DNA of 64,000 bases from Epiperipatus broadwayi (GCA_028023455.1 JAQFVV010000013.1:744001-808000), one strand, 5' to 3'. Counted from the stretch's first letter, positions 11,281 through 23,937 are shown. Numbers and translations: made by a program. The notes: generated by a model from the letters alone, not told the origin.

Positions 11281-13269
11281 TTACCTCATTTATTGTAAAT
11301 TAATAAATGGTGAAGGCTTTTTCTTCAGTAATGTCTTCTCCTTCTACACTTTAACATTTAATTATCATTGATCTTTTATTTTATTCACTTGATCTGTATC
11401 TTATAGTTAATCCTTCTTTGGAACCAGTTGTTTTGTCTGATCACTTGGTATTCTCCATGCAAGTTCATATTTATTTTCATACACAATCTGTTTTTAACAT
11501 TAATTATTGTTTCAGGCTACATTTCTGAAGACAGTAATCTCTGAATACATTTATTTTAGGAAGATTGATTTTTTTTCTTTACAACCTGTTGTAGCTTCGT
11601 TTTCGGTTATCAATAACATCCAATCAGTCATTAGATATTATACAAATAAAACACATTTCTTTCAGCTTAAGTTAAGGAACTAGATTCTATTAATTTGAAA
11701 TTGAAAGCCACTTCTTGTGACCCTGCATCTGTTTTTTTTATTATGTCCCATAAGCAGCAATGTAAACATATTCAGTCTATTTTAGCTGATACCTTTCCAG
11801 TAAATAGGCCAAAATATTTTGGGCTAACCTCATAACTAGTTGAAAGGGATGGGAATCTTTCTTATAAAATGCTTGTCCCTTCTTCAATTATTATAAACAT
11901 TTCTGCAACAGGACTCAACATATCATATTCTATTTTTATCACTTTTATTCTAATTTGCAAATTTCCACTGCCCTCCCAGTTTTTGCTTTTGATGAAAGTC
12001 ACCAACGTCATGATATTACAAAGTCTGACATTATGCTTAAACTAAAATCATTATCCAATATCATTTCCCTAGTCCTCATGTGATGCATAAAAACCTACTC
12101 TTTCATATTATTTTTTCACTATATCAATTATTTTGAACTTGATTGAATTTTATGTTTAGGCAAATGTGTAATATCAATAAGCTGTATTTCATCTCATTGT
12201 AAAATACTTTTTATCCTGTCTGTGTGTCACTTTTACTTATCAAAGTCATTGAATCCATCAGTAAGGATAAGATACAGCCTATTATTCTGCCTTATTTACC
12301 CTGTGTAAAATTGGTATTGACCAAGTTAGAGCAACTAGAACAGCTGGTCCCATAGTAGTATAATTAGATATTTCATCAGCTTTTTATTGTCCTCATTGGG
12401 AAAAGCAATGCTAGTATTCAAACACCATAACTCTATTTTGCAGAATTCATCTTTGATTGTTTTGTTTTTTATTACTTACATAAATCTACTGCTCTGAAAA
12501 TAGAGAGGAAATTGCTTGATATATATACTCCATTAATTAATAAAATAGTCAAACATATCATTCATGGAAATCTTATCATTTTTCTCCTCTTTGAGAAGTA
12601 TCTTTCTTCACTTCTATTCTGGTAGATTATATAGCAGACTATAAACTTAAGTTCATCCTTATGGAGTATACTCTATGATAATAGTTTTTTCTCTTTGCTG
12701 CTCCTTAACTTTTTTGGGTTACTATTAATACATTGATGAATGCTATATGAACATCTATTCAGAACTCTATTATCATATCTGTTGAAAATATAGCTATCTC
12801 TTTGTCTAAAGCATACCTTTCCCTTTATACAAAAATCTCATCAACATTCTGATTTTTCCAAAAGTAATTACTATATGCTGATTATTAATTATACTAATAC
12901 TTTCAAAAAGAGAATTAATTCACTTTTCTTGAAACTGATTTGGAATAAAAAAATCCATTGCAAAAAGTATTAGAATCTTCCAGAAGAATGCCAAAGACAA
13001 TGGTCTCTCCCATTACTCAATCCCTGTCTAATATTTTCAGATGTCATTTAATACTGTTTTTAACTTTGTCTCTGCTTACCCTAATGCTCTCTCAACACTA
13101 ATGATACACATCCACCCAGTAAAGTTAATTTTTTTAATCCTTAATCAAATCCATTGCTGCTTATATTTATTTTAATCATCACACATTCTCTAGGAAAATA
13201 CTTTTTTGGGAATCTTACAACATGATGCATAATGCTAGTCAAGCCCATTTCTCTTTACTACCACCAACT

Positions 13270-13520
13270 AAACAGATAATCAAAAAATTCAAATTCTGGT
13301 ATCTAAAACCAAAATACCTTGATTTTCTTATCAAAATCAATTTAAAAACTACCTACTAATCATTTTTTATTACAAAGAAAGGTATATGCTAATATTAATT
13401 CCCTTTGTTCTTTTTGTCATAATTTGAAAGAAACAATACATCATTTTTTGTACCAATGTCCTGCTCTTTTTACTTATAGAAATATTCAAAACAAAGCAAA
13501 ACTCTCCATATAGTAGTGCC
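13270..13520 (+). pseudogene. C-terminal CCHC region of LINE copy A
   Basis: One frame reads LKPKYLDFLIKINLK near 13300-13350. A second reads CSFCHNLKETIHHFLYQC near 13408-13463, a C-x2-C-x8-H-x4-C motif as found after the reverse transcriptase in many LINEs. The corresponding segments of copy B (LEPKFFDFLVKLNLDAL, CPLCHREDDTILHIFIQC) align position by position, so this is the same family. A stop follows shortly after the motif. Confidence 0.75.
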
Positions 13521-13960
13521 ATCTTGTGATGTTTATTGGTTTATAGAAATATCATTGAGTCAATTACTAAATTGCACACTTCCTTTATTTCTACTCTCAT
13601 TGATAGCATGAAACAGGGTCTTGTCCCTTCAATTAGGATTACTACTTTTCTTGTGTTTACCATTTGTGTCTTATTATACCATTTTTGCTTCAATCTTATA
13701 TCTGGGAAATTAGTCATTGTTTTACAATAAAATTTTCAAAAATTAAAAATAGAGATAGAGTGCTTGCCCTCCATACATTATTGATGCTATATAAAGTCTG
13801 GTTTCTCTTTCAACCACATTATAAGTAGATAATTTCTTCCTTTTTTTTTTTTTGCCTTTGTATGCCTTTGCTATGTATTTACAAAATGTATCTTTTATAA
13901 TTTATACACCATGGTATTTCACTGTTTTTTTTATGATATACTTTATAATATCTAATTGAA

Positions 13961-15647
13961 TTTCAAACCATATTTTCCAATTTGTAAAAAAAAATATTTT
14001 GTCTGATAAAAATTGTTTTTTTTAAATATATATATTTATAAAATAATAAAATATAATAAAGAAAAAAGAAATTTAATTTTCATCATATCATATAATTTTT
14101 AATTTGACATAGAAAAATAACAATATCTACTCTACAAACTGCTATTTTATTATTTAATTAATAAATAAATTGGGGGAGGAGGGGAGAGATCCTAACATGG
14201 AGTCAATAATGAAGTATAAGTAATCAGTTTAGGCAAGTTAATCAGAATGCTGTTATTTTTTTTTTTGTTAACATAGCATAAAAGTTATGACCTTTTATTT
14301 TTAAAAATAAAACATAAAATAAAAATGTAATTATCCATACTTTTGATTTATAATAATTATTATACAATTATTGAATAAAAATGATCACAAATCTGAATAA
14401 ACTTTGCACAAAAACATCAAAATTTTAATTATTCCAAACATTTTCTCAAAGTAATCATATAAATGTCTGTGAACAAATTACATAGAACTAAGTTCATCAA
14501 AGTCATGGAAATAGGATTAAAATATTTTGATTTTGCCATTTTTTTTAATTAAAAAATTAATATTAGAAAGGATGCAAATTTTCTATTTAAAAAAAAACAA
14601 TTAGCAAAATATTTCAATAAGTGGCTGTAGAAAAGACTGTATTTGAAGGAACATGATCGCAGCAATTCCCTGGATTTCTCTGCCCGAAGGACATTGTTTC
14701 TTTAATTAAGTGTTAATAACAATGTAATTATATGTTACTTTATGATTATAAAAAGCCATATTTATTAACTGAAATGAGTAAAAAATTTTATACATATTTT
14801 CAATTAAGTAAAATCTATTTTATATAAAATAAATTCTGGTCTATTCTTATAAAGAGAAACTGGATTCTTCAAATATGGACTGCATAAAAAAAGAGAAAAA
14901 AGTTTAAAATATTTTCTAAATTATATAACCAAATTTTGATGGAGTATTTTTGATAGAAATAGCATAACAATAAAAGAAAATATGTCTGAGCTTGATAAAA
15001 AAGGTTTTTAATGAGTGAGTTTTATTAACATTTTGCTTATGAACCTGAGCCTTGAACAATTAATTGAACAATAATATGCAGGTTGATATGAAGACCAATA
15101 AATCAGACAAAATATATATTTGATAAAAATAAAAAAATCAATATCATGGCATTTATGCTTTCAAATGGATTCTAAAAGATTGCCAGAATCTAGGAAAGAG
15201 TCGACCTATAAGATGAATATCTGAGATAGGAAAGTTTGTTGAATGGATGTAGAAAGAAAAGCTTATGAATGAAAGAAAACAGATTACATTCAGAAAAAAA
15301 AAATCTTCCTGCAATAAATTGATAATAATTATAATAAATTAATGAACAAATTGAATAAAATTATTAAACAAACCAAATGTTTGATGACTGTAATTATAAA
15401 TTAATTATAGTTTTTTCTTTTCTTATTTTTTATTGAAAGCAATTCACCAAAAAGTGAATGTTATTTGAAGAAAAAAGAAAATTGTTGTAAAAAGAAAACA
15501 TGACATGCATTTGAAATATAGTGTGCATTAATATTAAGTGTCAATAGGCTGAGGAGAGAGATTAGTGAAGTTTTAGGAGACCAATAGAAAGAATAGAAAT
15601 CCTCAAATGAATGGTGAAAATAAAAAATAAATTGATTTGTTAAATTG
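13961..15647. other. AT-rich DNA, no gene seen
   Basis: Mostly A/T runs. A short G-rich patch lies at 14171-14190 and a slightly GC-richer patch at 14630-14700. No open frame, repeat end or RNA gene was recognised. Confidence 0.5.
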
Positions 15648-15655
15648 CACTAAAT

Positions 15656-17268
15656 CAGGGTTGGCCAAACTTTTAGACATTGGGAACAACTTTTCTGGTG
15701 AAAGTGTACCTGAGGGCAACTATGTTTTTTTCAGGACTTCAAACTGGAAACCAGAGAACATGTTATTTTTGCTGGCAGAAAAATTGGAGTGGAAAAAAAA
15801 TAATGGTTCAATGTCCTGGTTTTTTTAGAATGTACTTATGAATTGGTATTTTTTTTATATAAGGGCTTTTTAGATTCTCAGAAATATTGGTGAAGTTTTA
15901 GACAATACGAAATGATGATTTTTTTTAATAAGATACGAACTGTTGAAGATATTTTATATGACTACTATTAAATTACTTCAGCTCCTTATAGTATTACAAT
16001 TTGCCCATGTTGTTTTATAAAATATTTATTAATGGACTGTTCTCCATGAGAATGCTCGTATGTGGTTTTATCTTGCTCTCATACTGCTAATTTTTACATT
16101 ATTTTTTTTTCATGTGTCATAGCATTGGCCAGGAAGCAAACCCGCTAACCCAGGACAACTGTTTGTAAGGCAGCTATGCTGACTTCTCAACCACCAATGC
16201 TTGACAAGTTTTTGCCATTATAGTCATTTTATCAACAAAAAAATACTGTATGATGCTGCTGTCTTTATAGTTATTTTACATCTAAAAACTCTATAATATT
16301 TAAATTTAAAGTTACAACAATAAGGTAAGGCTTGCCTTTCAAGGTGCTGATTGGGTATTTTACATTCTCTACAAAAGGAAGCACTTTTCAACAATTTTGA
16401 CAGTTCTAAGTTCTTTGTTTTGATTTTCAAAATGAATATATACATATATATATATTAGAGTATTTTTTTGCACATTTATTATTTTTATAAAATATGTGTG
16501 AAAATGTAATTATTTTAAAATAGTTCCGATTTAGTAAAAATTATTTACTTTTAGACAAAAGTAAATTGAGAAAGCAATCAATGATGTAGGCTGAATTTTG
16601 TAATAGGTTACAAAAAATACATTTTATGTTGTCTGCTATAGATTATTTTTATCAATTATAAATAGAAATTTATTTTTGAAAAAACTTTCATTTACTTTAA
16701 TGATCTGACAAATTATTAATTTGCTTTTTAGAAACTAAATTAAAATGAGCATAATTTTAAAAGACAAATATATTTTTACTGCTGATTCTGTAATTGGACA
16801 ATCAAAAAATTAAAACTTTAATTCACTCGAACAATGGGTATTTTGAATGAAGTAAATGTTAAATTACAATTATTAAATTACTATATGAAGTGTTTTAGAA
16901 AGTTCACAACTTTTTTGTTTTAAATCATTTCATTAAAATCCTTGTTTCTCCAAGACAATTTATTTTCATTTCTTCTTGGGAAAATGGCAATTAAATATTT
17001 TTTAAAATTTTAGCTCTAGCATTACATAAAAATAATTTAATTCTTTTCAGTTTATTCAAACCTGGGTTTATTTTTGAGATAGACAATAACAACAGGGTGT
17101 TATTTAAATTTAATTATTTTTAAATGAGAATAATTTTGAATTTTAATTTTTTTAATTTTTTATATTCAAATCAGCTCTGAATTTATCACTAGAATTTGTC
17201 AATGTTCATGAAAGCTTCAGGTCTTGCTGTCAACTGTTTGAACATGGTTGACATCTTGGCCACCCCTG
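15656..17268. mobile_element. Non-autonomous hAT-type element with a perfect 8-bp target duplication
   Basis: The left end starts CAGGGTTGGCCAAACTTT. The reverse complement of the right end starts CAGGGGTGGCCAAGATGT. Both fit the CAGNGGTNGGC-type terminus common in hAT transposons. The 8 bp just outside, CACTAAAT at 15648-15655 and CACTAAAT at 17269-17276, are identical, as expected for a hAT insertion. The 1.6-kb interior is AT-rich with no transposase. The only frame at the left end (15637-15828) begins outside the element and is not a transposase. A tRNA-Gly-like pseudogene lies inside at 16122-16200. Confidence 0.88.
16122..16200 (-). pseudogene. tRNA-Gly(UCC)-like pseudogene or SINE head
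   Basis: On the minus strand the sequence opens GCATTGGTGGTTGAG and closes GGCCAATGC, giving a perfect 7-bp acceptor stem. The D-arm to anticodon block AGCATAGCTGCCTTACAAAC is very close to animal tRNA-Gly(UCC), but the anticodon position reads TAC where TCC is expected. The T arm is broken by about six extra bases inside GGTT...TTCC, so box B is damaged. Length is 79 instead of about 72. It lies within the hAT element, so it was either carried along or inserted later. Confidence 0.65.
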
Positions 17269-17453
17269 CACTAAATGAAGAGAGAATTAAAATGCTCCAA
17301 TTCAAATATGAAATAGTGTTTGTAGTTTGCCATTTTTGAAGTTTATATAAAATAAGCTATGTAAGGAAGAAATAATGTTGGCACTAGCTAAAAGATAGTT
17401 TTTGGAAGATGACTTTCCAATTGAAAAATTATAAAATCATTTCTTTTGCAAGC

Positions 17454-17935
17454 TGTTTGTGATAATATAATTCAGTATGTGTGTGTGTGTGTGTGGATAA
17501 GTGTATACATGTATATTTGATTTATTGTAAATAAAAAAATGTTAATTGCTACTGCACAACCTGTGAATAAATTATCCCTCACTATGTTCACTCTAGAAAT
17601 ATTATATACTTTAGCATATATTGAACTCTACTAAATATATGCAATTTAGATTATGCAAAAAAAATCGCACAAATATAAGATGACAACATGCAAGAAGCTC
17701 AGTAAAAATGATAGACATATAAACTGTTGAAGCATGCATGTATAGAATTGTTATACACACAATAATTGAAGATGATTCTACAAATTGAGATTATCTTCCT
17801 AGAAGATTAAGATTTTAGTTTTATTCAGTTATACATTTATTATTTGCTATGAGTAAATAAACTCATTTTAATTGTATTATTGACTCTTTATTATGAATAT
17901 GACCTGACTGGTATTCTAAGATACCTCAGGGTATA
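17454..17935 (+). repeat. 5' LTR of the Gypsy-type element
   Basis: Collinear with 20243-20718 over about 480 bp; shared landmarks include CTACTGCACAAC or CACTGCACAAC, TTGAACTCTACTAA or CTGAACTCTACTAA, and GAGTAAATAAACTC. Divergence is large, by eye around a quarter of positions with indels. Most CpG sites present in the 3' LTR are TpG or CpA here. A (TG)n run sits near 17477-17496. Exact ends are uncertain by about 10 bp, and no primer binding site could be named in the bases that follow. Confidence 0.75.
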
Positions 17936-18609
17936 CGGCAGATTTGCATTTGACAGGATATCAGAAGTTTATGGCAATTGCCACAGTCAACATCAGAACC
18001 CATGGAAACAATAGTATTTCTGATGCAGTTTATAACTGATAGAGAAGTATACTGGCTTTGTGTAGGAAATAGATGAACTATTTACAATGGCATTAAAATA
18101 ATGAGGGAAATTTAATATCAGCAATGCTGTGGGTGAGTTCTTTTGTGTGGAACACATGGAAAGATAGCAATGCAAAGAATGGCAGACAAAAAGATATTGC
18201 AAGTGATGAAATAGATTATGTTAACTGAAGCCTTCTAGAGAAGAAGCATACCTGGAGATAAAAAATAAATTAAGTGCATATTTTTAACCTACAATGTCTA
18301 AATTAGTGGTAGAAACAGGAAACAAGCACCACTTCAAAAATACCAAGAATATGATACAGGGTTGTGAATGTTAGCTAAAGAATGCAACTTTAATGCTGAT
18401 TTGGGCAACATATTTCTCATCAAATGTTATGGAGAACAACCAATTTAATGAGCTGTAGCAAATATTTCTGGGTGAGCCAATGTTGACATATAAATAGGAA
18501 GTTGATAAATACATAGCCATGAATTAGTCATGGAAAATGTTGCACAGTTTCAACACTTTAAAAACATGTATACATTTTTTATGACAGTAAATAAAACAGA
18601 AGTTGAGAC

Positions 18610-18960
18610 TATGAACAGTCAAAAGTTCAATGAAGGCTTTCATGTGTTATTGCTGTGGAGAAAAGGATCATTTAAAGAAAAGTTGTAAACTTAAATGTGA
18701 AAGATGATACATGGGACAAAATCAGACACTTATCATGTATCAGTCACACAAAAGGCAAGAATCATAAAAAGGGTTTACACACAGACTCTAAAGCAATGGG
18801 AAGAGGCATTAAAAGGAAAGATTGTGCTAAAACAATAAATGATATAGATAACAAACACATTCTGCTGAATGTATATATTCACAAGCAAAACATTAGTATG
18901 GAAATTGATAGTGGCATAAGATTATACCTAATCTCACAGAGGGATTGGACAAAATGGTAG
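18610..18960 (+). pseudogene. Gag nucleocapsid knuckle and aspartic protease remnant
   Basis: In the frame starting at 18633, the sequence KAFMCYCCGEKDHLKKSC holds a C-x2-C-x4-H-x4-C zinc knuckle, the RNA-binding motif of retroelement Gag. The frame stops after KCER. In the frame 18697-18960, residues 67-87 contain MEIDSGIRLYLIS, the D-S/T-G active-site motif of a retroelement protease with its usual following hydrophobic stretch. The catalytic third position is intact (DSG). The two parts are in different frames, so the Gag-Pol reading is broken. Confidence 0.7.
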
Positions 18961-19164
18961 AGTTTTAAAAGATCCATTACACTTGAGAAAACTGTTGAGA
19001 TAGCCATTGATGTTAATGATAATAGAATGAAATTATATGGAAAAGTAAGGGTATTTGTAAAATTAAAATCTAGATTAAAAGTGCTTTCTCTTTATATGAT
19101 GAAGCATAACCTTACTCCTTTTATAGTCAGGAACTGGTTTAAACCAATGGAAGTTTGATTTAAA

Positions 19165-20203
19165 CATTGCGGAGACTGTCAATCTACCTCTAAGTTGCTA
19201 CCAAGAAAATTGGAAGTTTGGACTAAAGCAATCCAACCTTGGCAGAGATTTCACATAGTTCATGTTGGTCCATCTAATGGTAGCATTTTCCTAATAATTA
19301 TAGACTCATACTCTAAACTGGATCAAATAGAAATTGTTAAAAGCATAAACACAGAAAAGCTTTGAATGAAATATTCTCATGCGATGGATACCCCAAAAGT
19401 ATAGACTCCAATAATGGAGCTGGTTTCACATCCATGCTATGCTAAGATGTTTTTGAATACTAAAGATAAATGTTATGTATTAACATCCTCATACCATGTG
19501 AAGTCTAATGGCCTAGCCAAAAAAGCAATGGAGCATTTAAAAATCACACTAAATAAAGAACATTAGTGAAGCTTTAACTGATGCTATGTATTACCCGCAA
19601 TTCACACCTTGTACAACTGATAAAGTGACATCTGCTGAATTGTTAATGCATTGGAAGTTCAAAATACATTTGTCAGTGCTAATGCTTACTAAGAGCATAT
19701 CAAAGTAAAATAAGAAAATTTTAAAATTGGCAACACTGTATTGATACATATGTTTTAAAAAGAAAGTGATTTCCCAAAGTGATAATTAAGGATTATATCC
19801 CAACAGTTAAGAGTAGTTCAGATGTCTAATGAAAGACAAATGAGAAAACACAATAGCCACTTGAGAATTTGTCACCCTGTGTCATTAGAGGAAATAGGCA
19901 TTAGTACACATTCTGCATGTAATAAAGATAGTATTTCAATAAAACATAGAGTGTGAATACAGCACAAGAGCCATCAGATTTAGGTTTGTTCAGTCAGAAG
20001 CAGTTAAATGATATGGAATTAGTGAACTGAATAACTCATTTAACGAGTCAGAATATTTACCAGTAGTAGGTTCTCATGTTTCAAATAGTCTCAGCTGGAA
20101 GAAGAGAAAATTACCGTTCAGGAAAATGAAAAAAAAATACACTTTGCCCAGACTGGTTGGAGTTCGTCGGAAACCTACAAGATTGCAATATTATTTTATA
20201 TAA
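19165..20203 (+). pseudogene. Gypsy-type integrase remnant
   Basis: The 19165-19360 region reads CGDCQSTSKLLPR, then PWQRFHIVHVGPSNGSIFLI and IDSYSKLDQIE. This is the core-domain start of a Gypsy integrase, though the first catalytic Asp position appears as V (IVHVGP where family members have D-x-x-GP). Later frames read DSNNGAGFTS (the D-N-G-x-x-F block) and a degraded SNG block near 19510. Around 19840-19890 lies RHNSHLRICHPV, and LVGVRRKPTRLQYYF is at the C-terminus just before the stop near 20203. Several frameshifts separate these pieces. The enzyme would have joined element DNA into the chromosome. Confidence 0.75.
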
Positions 20204-20242
20204 ATAAAAGATAATTTTCTAGAGTGAGGTGGTTAGTTGAAT

Positions 20243-20718
20243 TGTTTGCAATAATATAACGCAGTGAATGCGGATAAATGTATATTTGATTGCAAATAAA
20301 GAAATTTTACTTATTGTAGTTGTCACTGCACAACACGTGAATAAATTATTCCTTATTCCCTCTAAAAAATTTACGTATATTAGCATGCGCTGAACTCTAC
20401 TAACTACCTGCTAATTAATTTAGATTATGCAGAAGTCACACAAATAAAACGGCAGCTAGTTAAGTGTGTGTGCGCGCATAAAACTGTAAAATGACTCGAA
20501 GAAATGTTTAAGCGTGCATCTTTAGTATTGTTATAGGCACATTAGTTGAAGATCATCCTACAGTTCCAGATTATCTTTAAGATTAACAATTTAGCTTTAT
20601 TCAGTCATACATTTATTATTTGTTATGAGTAAATAAACTCGTCTTAAATTTTAATTGCCATTCTCTATGTTTGTGATGAAGGCGATCCGGCTGGTATTCT
20701 AAGATCCTCCCGGGCACA
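20243..20718 (+). repeat. 3' LTR of the Gypsy-type element
   Basis: Homologous to 17454-17935. It retains about eight or more CpG sites (for example in ATGCGG, CACGTG, CATGCGCTG, AAGCGTGC, ATCCGGC, CCCGGGC) where the 5' LTR has TpG or CpA. The two LTRs therefore differ not just in amount but in kind of change. Confidence 0.75.
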
Positions 20719-23097
20719 CAATAGTTTGTTGCTTGATAAAAGCGTCTGCCATTGTTTCCATCTTTTTAACTAAGATTTGCATTTACATCTATCTTTTCAA
20801 TGTGTTTTAGTTAACATTGCTACCTGGCTATATTTACATATTTTGTTCACTCTCGGCTACATTTTCTATTCATTTTAATTATATATATATATCTTTTTGA
20901 CTAAGTTGCCGTCATATAATAGTTTATATAATGTACTATAACTTTTTAAAAATGTCTTTTGTAATATGACAAAAGGCAAAAAAAAAAAAAACAACAAGAA
21001 TTTCTTTTTGATTTTTCGTTTTTTTTTTTGAAAATCAAAACCTTTATTTAACTTTCCTAATTTAGTGTGTTTATTTAAATCTTGCAGAAAAAGCTAAATT
21101 TGGCTGAACTGATTATTCTCAAGATAAATTGAAATTTTTTTATTTTTTTAAATTACAGTTGCTTATATTATTGTAAAAAAAAAGTTATTAAATTCAATTT
21201 TGAAATTAAAATGGGTTTATTATAGAGTGATTATAGCCGAAAAGCAAGAAGATATTTAAGAAATATTTTGCTACAGAATAATATAAATATTTACTCTGTA
21301 ATAAATATATACACATAAATACATTTATTTTCAAATTTCTTTTTTATTCTATGTCCATTTACAATTTCCTCCAGCATGTATTTTCGTTTAGTAATGATTT
21401 ATTATGTCCATCTTGATCGGAAATTTGAGCTAGTGGTTTTTTTATAATTTTTTTTTTTTTTTTACAGGCAAATCCAAACTAAAACATCTCCGCAAGGCAG
21501 TAACAACTGATTTTTAGATCCCTCCCCCATAATAAAATAATAGTAAGAAAAAAAAATCAAATTTTAAAAATCAAGAGTAATTTTTTTATTTATCTAAAAA
21601 TAATTTGCATAAAAAAGAAAAGAGGAATGTTGAAACCTTGGTTATTATTTAATAAAGAGTGAATTATTGTTTGAGTGTTTAGTGTAGTTAGATTTTGATC
21701 AAGTTCTTTTACCGATTAAGAAAAGAAAAAGACAGTAAATCCTCCAATAATCATTTTAAAAAACTATAGTAGAAAATATCTTCTGTATTAGATATATATA
21801 TAATCCATAATTGGTTTAGCTGTGAGGTGAGTATCCATAAGAGTAAGACACATCTCCTACTAGCAATAAACTCTACATTATAATCACATTTTTATTTTGT
21901 AGCCAGTACAATGAAAGTCATCTGACCAACCCTACAGCTAAAAATTGCTAGATACTTATTTACCAATCACTATTGGATAGGCAGCTGAATTAACTATGGG
22001 CATTTATCAAGACAAAAATCTTAGGCATATTTATGAGATAAAAAAATTGCAAGAGACATCTGGATTTAAAATCAGTTTATATGTCATGGGTACTATTAAA
22101 CATTAGGATTCTTCCTCTTAAATGGTTAATTCTTATTTCTAGTAGATTGTTATTATAAAATAAGATTGGTATACTACTAGTTAATCCTTTAATTAGAATT
22201 TAAAATATTAAAAAAAAATTTTTTTTAAATTGAAGGGAAATTTTATTTTCCAACTCCATGAACAAATAAATGTTTATGTAGATTTTTTCCAAAAAATTTA
22301 AAAAAGATTTTCAGTGAGATTTTTACATTTCAAACTTTGAAAATTATATAACGCATCACTATCATTTAAAGATAAAATATTTACTCATGATATAAATATT
22401 AGAAGGAGTTCTAAAGAAGTCTGTTGGGTAGTTGAAATTGGCAGCTGTTTTTAGAAATGTGGAATAATAAAATATAGTATTTGCATTATGTAAAGTGCAT
22501 AAAAGAGTGTGTATTATTATATATTAATAAATAGATTTATTTCTCCAGTTAAGCCATATAGTGTACATTTGACTATTCCATAAATGCCACGTGGTTGTTA
22601 TTTTCTATATCTCTATCCAATGCTAGACTAGTTTTCAGCTTATGGCTTTTCTCACTTTTCTTCCAGCAGCTATCTTTCATCATTTATTTTATTGCTTTAC
22701 TTTCTAAAATGTAAAAACATTTTAATGTTTTGAATTTAAACCAATTTGGTTTTATGTGACATGTTGCTGATTTTATTAATAAACACATCAAATAGTATGT
22801 ATAATAAAATTGGCAAAAAAAACCATTTCAGTTGTTGCAGTTAGATTAGAACTGTCAATTGCACCAGAATTAAATGTTGATAACAATACATTGTTTATCT
22901 CAAAACATAAATAACTCAAAAGATAGAAGCTCTGAGTTGTGAGAAGTTACAGATTTGTACAAGTCAAGATTTTGAAAATATATTTATAGACAACTCTGTT
23001 TTAATGCACAGATTCAAATCTACTTCTATTGTGGATGAATGGTTCTGTCATTTTTCACCAAAAGACATGTTTTTATTATCATTCACAATCTTATATA
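20719..23097. other. AT-rich DNA with one splice-acceptor-like site
   Basis: At 21446-21470 a long T tract ends in ACAG and is followed by 14 open codons before a stop (reading QIQTKTSPQGSNN), then a short C-rich patch. It looks like a 3' splice site but nothing upstream supports a gene. The remainder is low-complexity sequence with no recognised gene. A (TA)n tract lies near 21794. Confidence 0.4.
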
Positions 23098-23258
23098 TCT
23101 CTACTTTAGTGCTATCTATAATAATCTTATGTTTCAGTGATTACTAGATAGTAGTGCATTTAAATCCCCAAATCATTTTCTAACTTTTGTTTTTATCTCT
23201 GAGTATTTTGTAATCACTAACACTCTCACTTATTATAGATAGCACTAGAGTAAAGAGC
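23098..23258. repeat. Short palindromic repeat
   Basis: TTTAGTGCTATCTATAATAA near the left end pairs with TTATTATAGATAGCACTAGA at 23231-23250. A second inner pair (GTGATTACTA against TAATCACTAA) extends the fold. The loop is about 100 bp. It is probably a small foldback MITE. Confidence 0.65.
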
Positions 23259-23937
23259 TGCTATTGTTTTATCACGTTATACAAACTAAATAATCAGGAA
23301 TGTGTTATGACTAAATATAACTTGAAGAAATTAAACTTAATTCATTAATTTATCTGAGTCAGCCCAATCATTAGCAATGTGATAAATGGGCAAAGGTCTT
23401 TAATAGAATAGAATAGTTTTAAATGTTTCATTTAGACGAGTGCATTTTACATATTATCAACATTTTTCAAGTACGAGTTACTAGACAGCTGAAAATGTCT
23501 CATCTTAAAAATGATGTTATTTTGAAGTTTTCTTATAATCATCTGATAAAAACTGATGAGATTGGAAGTCAGCCAACTTCATTTATAACTGAACTCAACA
23601 GTTTTTGTGGCATCCTTAATCCCAGAAATATTTTTAAAAAAAATAAAAAGTTAATATTAGGAAGATCCAGATTAAAAAAAAAAAAACTTTTCTGATCATA
23701 CTATTATTATAGGGCAAACTAACCGGTTATCATACATACTTTCACACCACCATACCCAAAACTTAAATAAATAGAAATATCAACAATCTGTTAAGACAAT
23801 ATTCATTTGGATAATTATATATTTTTGGTTTATTTAAGCTTTGACTATGGTAATATGATACATATGTATTGAAATGGTAATGGGAATAACTATAATTTGA
23901 CTTATCTATAATTATAGGATTTTTTATGACTCAGATC
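23259..23937. other. No recognised gene
   Basis: A 90-codon frame (23423-23695) ends in a Lys-rich tail encoded by an A run. It has no family resemblance that I can see. It lies just upstream of the putative hAT left end. Confidence 0.4.

Larger units (their letters stand above)
9340..13960 (+). mobile_element. LINE copy A, near full length, heavily decayed (family 1)
   Basis: Pieces appear in the expected order for an AP-endonuclease LINE. An ORF1-like basic protein lies at 9912-10238. The endonuclease start is at 10811, with a GDFN motif near 11245. RT-region remnants with many breaks cover roughly 12000-13000, and a C-terminal CCHC motif lies at 13410-13465. An open stretch at about 9351-9543 (containing AYWKKVIEHYLKFHN) may be an earlier part of ORF1. 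Two other copies of the same family lie at 49871-51455 (minus) and 55378-56345 (plus), and all three share a DFL-K-NL motif before the CCHC. The exact 5' and 3' borders were not found. It cannot move on its own. Confidence 0.7.
17445..20718 (+). mobile_element. Old Gypsy-type LTR retrotransposon without visible RT
   Basis: Two related LTRs of about 480 bp flank a 2.3-kb interior. In order, the interior holds a CCHC nucleocapsid knuckle (18645-18686), an aspartic-protease motif (about 18895-18930) and an integrase remnant (19165-20203). Only about 200 bp separate protease from integrase, so the reverse transcriptase and RNase H (normally well over 1 kb) have been deleted. A purine-rich AGAGTGAGGTGG at 20221-20232 just before the 3' LTR is a plausible polypurine tract. 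The integrase type resembles the K02A2.6-like Gypsy lineages. The element is broken at many points. Confidence 0.8.
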
